DNA of 64,000 nucleotides from the NCBI RefSeq assembly GCF_034479515.1, contig NZ_CP140152.1:6014001-6078000 (forward strand). Direction: 5' to 3'. The position numbers and the translations under genes were made by a program. The stretch comes from Duganella zoogloeoides (GTDB lineage: Bacteria > Pseudomonadota > Gammaproteobacteria > Burkholderiales > Burkholderiaceae_D). Shown here in pieces: positions 62,204 to 64,000 of the stretch. Position 1 is the first letter of the stretch, and every line of letters begins with the position of its first letter. Below the pieces are notes generated by a model. That model worked only from the letters and a program-made list of their open reading frames with translations, did no database searches and was not told the origin of the DNA.

Positions 62204-64000
62204 TTATTCCGTTTTGAACGCCAGCAGCGGCGCGCCGTCGGCCACCTGGTCGCCCACGCCGTACAGGATCTCGTCGATCACGCCGTCGTGCGGCGCGGCG
62301 ATGGTGTGCTCCATCTTCATCGCTTCCATGATCACCAGCGCTTCGCCGCGTTTGACCTGCTTGCCTTTGGCCGCCAGCACCGCCACCACCTTGCCCGGCA
62401 TCGGCGCAGTGAGCCTGCCGGTATCGAGTTCCGCTTCGCCCGCGTGGGCCATCGGATCGTGGAACGTGAGCTGGTGGTGGGCGCCGCCGGTAAACACGTG
62501 CAGCACGTCGCCGTCGCGCCGCACCACGCCGTGGATGGTCTGCTCGCCCAGGCGGATGGCGTAGTCGTCGCCGTGGTGCGCGGTCAATTGCAGCACCTGT
62601 GCGTCCGGTGCGGCGCCGGTGCTGAACAGCCAGCCGTCGGCGCGGTAGCTCAGGTGCGCGGTGTAGTCGAATTCGTCGCTGAACGACAGCGCGCGCAGGT
62701 ACGGCTGGTTCAGGCGCCAGCCGGTGGCGCTGCTCCACGGGTCGCCCGGGTGGTTGCCCTGGCTGGCCGCCTTGCCTTGTTCCGACGCCATCAGCGCGGC
62801 GCAGGCCAGGGCCAGTGCCGCAGCGGGCGCCTCGGGTGCGGCCGTAAACAGGATGTCGTGATTGCGCTCGATCAGGCCCGTATCGAGATCGGCGGTGGCA
62901 AACGCGGTGCTTTGCACCAGGCGCTTGAGGAAGGCGACGTTGGTGGTCAGGCCCACCACCTGGTACTGCGACAGCGCCTGCGCCATGCGCGCGAGCGCCT
63001 GCTGGCGGTTGGCGCCCCATACGATCAGCTTGGCGATCATGGGGTCGTAGAACGGCGAGATGGCGTCGCCCGCGCGCACGCCGGAGTCGATGCGTACCGG
63101 CGCCGGCGCCTTGGCGTCGCCACCGAGTTCGAACATCACCGAGGCCGGTGTGCCCAGGTGGCGCAAGGTGCCGATCGACGGCAGGAATCCTTTATCGGGA
63201 TTTTCGGCGTAGATGCGCGCTTCGATGGCGTGGCCGTGGATCGCCAGTTCGGCTTGGGTTTTGGGCAGCGGCTCGCCGGCGGCCACGCGCAGCTGCCACT
63301 CCACCAGGTCGGTACCGGTGATCATCTCGGTAACCGGGTGCTCCACTTGCAGGCGCGTGTTCATTTCCATGAAGTAGAACGAGCCGTCCTGGTTGGCGAT
63401 GAATTCCACCGTGCCGGCGCCCACGTAGCCGACCGCGCGCGCAGCAGCAACTGCCGCCTCGCCCATGGCGGCGCGGCGTTCCTGCGGCAGGTTCGGTGCG
63501 GGCGCTTCTTCCAGCACTTTCTGGTGGCGGCGCTGCACCGAGCAATCGCGCTCGAACAGATAGATGCAGTTGCCATGGGTATCGGCAAACACCTGGATTT
63601 CGATGTGGCGCGGGCGTTGCAGGTATTTTTCGGCCAGCACCTGGTCGTCGCCGAAGGAGCTGATCGCTTCACGCTTGCACGACGCCAGCGCGTCCTTGAA
63701 TTGCGCCGAGCTGTCCACCACGCGCATGCCCTTGCCGCCGCCGCCGGCCGAAGCCTTGAGCAGGACCGGATAGCCTATGCGGTCGGCCTGTGCGTGCAGG
63801 AAGTCAGGGTCTTGCTGGTCGCCGTGGTAGCCGGGCACCAGCGGCACGTCGGCCTGCTCCATCAGCGTCTTGGCGGCGGACTTGGACCCCATGGCGCGCA
63901 TGGCGGAAGCCGGCGGGCCGATGAACACCAGGCCGGCCGCTGCGCACGCCTCGGCAAAATCGGCGTTCTCGGACAGGAAGCCATAACCGGGGTGGATCGC
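62204..64000 (-). CDS. Methylcrotonoyl-CoA carboxylase biotin-containing subunit, partial
   Basis: The last 599 codons are present; the N-terminus lies beyond the right edge. Biotin carboxylase ATP-grasp (VLLKASAGGGGKGMRVV, EMNTRLQVEHPVTE), the biotin carboxylase C-terminal domain, a linker and the biotinyl domain with EAMKMEH near the end are all visible. The enzyme carboxylates 3-methylcrotonoyl-CoA in leucine breakdown. GFLSENADF and FIGPPASAMRAMGSKSAAK fit the methylcrotonoyl subfamily, and HMG-CoA lyase nearby supports it. A propionyl- or acetyl-CoA carboxylase role is less likely. Confidence 0.9.
   Translation of the reverse strand, partial: AIHPGYGFLSENADFAEACAAAGLVFIGPPASAMRAMGSKSAAKTLMEQADVPLVPGYHGDQQDPDFLHAQADRIGYPVLLKASAGGGGKGMRVVDSSAQFKDALASCKREAISSFGDDQVLAEKYLQRPRHIEIQVFADTHGNCIYLFERDCSVQRRHQKVLEEAPAPNLPQERRAAMGEAAVAAARAVGYVGAGTVEFIANQDGSFYFMEMNTRLQVEHPVTEMITGTDLVEWQLRVAAGEPLPKTQAELAIHGHAIEARIYAENPDKGFLPSIGTLRHLGTPASVMFELGGDAKAPAPVRIDSGVRAGDAISPFYDPMIAKLIVWGANRQQALARMAQALSQYQVVGLTTNVAFLKRLVQSTAFATADLDTGLIERNHDILFTAAPEAPAAALALACAALMASEQGKAASQGNHPGDPWSSATGWRLNQPYLRALSFSDEFDYTAHLSYRADGWLFSTGAAPDAQVLQLTAHHGDDYAIRLGEQTIHGVVRRDGDVLHVFTGGAHHQLTFHDPMAHAGEAELDTGRLTAPMPGKVVAVLAAKGKQVKRGEALVIMEAMKMEHTIAAPHDGVIDEILYGVGDQVADGAPLLAFKTE

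Overview
The window is a GC-rich (about 65%) chromosomal segment from a betaproteobacterium. The gene content and protein character fit the family Oxalobacteraceae (Massilia, Duganella, Janthinobacterium and relatives). This rests on recognising protein families, not on a database search. No phage, plasmid, insertion sequence or CRISPR array is visible. Both ends cut through genes: a TonB-dependent siderophore receptor on the left and the biotin-carrying subunit of an acyl-CoA carboxylase on the right.

Layout. 1-1.1 kb: catecholate-type siderophore receptor behind a Fur-like box. 1.3-10 kb: two very large, divergent hybrid histidine kinases. 10.1-11.6 kb: a possible two-gene peptide-modification locus, with a 90-residue peptide carrying a nitrile-hydratase-like leader facing a SagB-like dehydrogenase. 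11.8-17.7 kb: an FNR-type regulator and the operon ccoNOQPGH for cbb3 cytochrome oxidase. 17.9-22 kb: an AraC regulator and an anthranilate dioxygenase operon whose third gene fuses a Rieske ferredoxin to its reductase. 22.1-30.3 kb: an AroP-like permease, a secreted M20 peptidase, a large TonB receptor, an Lrp-type regulator and a secreted amidohydrolase, which look like a peptide and amino-acid scavenging set. 30.3-33.8 kb: kynR and kynBUA, the tryptophan-to-anthranilate pathway. 33.7-40.5 kb: ccoS, ccoI, a TauE/SafE-like membrane protein, hemN and an Aer-like receptor, all on one strand. 40.6-49.3 kb: a GGDEF-EAL protein, DUF808 and LysE membrane proteins, a repeat-rich secreted DUF6600 protein, a DUF493 protein, a LysR regulator and lipB. 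49.4-52.6 kb: lipA, ung, an exported truncated haemoglobin and a DUF3034 protein. 52.6-57.2 kb: the envelope cluster lpoA-yraN-diaA-dolP-tlpA opposite rsmI. 57.2-60.2 kb: a TonB/TolA-like anchor protein, tRNA-Pro(TGG) and a LytS/LytR two-component pair. 60.3-64 kb: HMG-CoA lyase, a GhrA-like reductase and the partial carboxylase (leucine breakdown).

Two themes tie the window together. First, low-oxygen respiration: the fnr gene lies beside the cco operon, and FNR-type boxes stand before ccoN (17799-17812), before the aer-hemN-tauE-ccoI-ccoS run (40605-40618) and, with one mismatch, before the exported haemoglobin (51112-51125). Each box has a plausible -10 centred about 32 bp downstream, the class II geometry. 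Second, aromatic amino-acid breakdown: AroP-like uptake, KynA-KynB-KynU and anthranilate dioxygenase together take tryptophan to catechol; the ring-cleavage genes are not in the window.

Most novel candidates: the leader peptide plus SagB-like dehydrogenase with no YcaO nearby, the Rieske ferredoxin-reductase fusion, the FNR-linked exported haemoglobin, and a set of low-complexity insertions in otherwise conserved enzymes.
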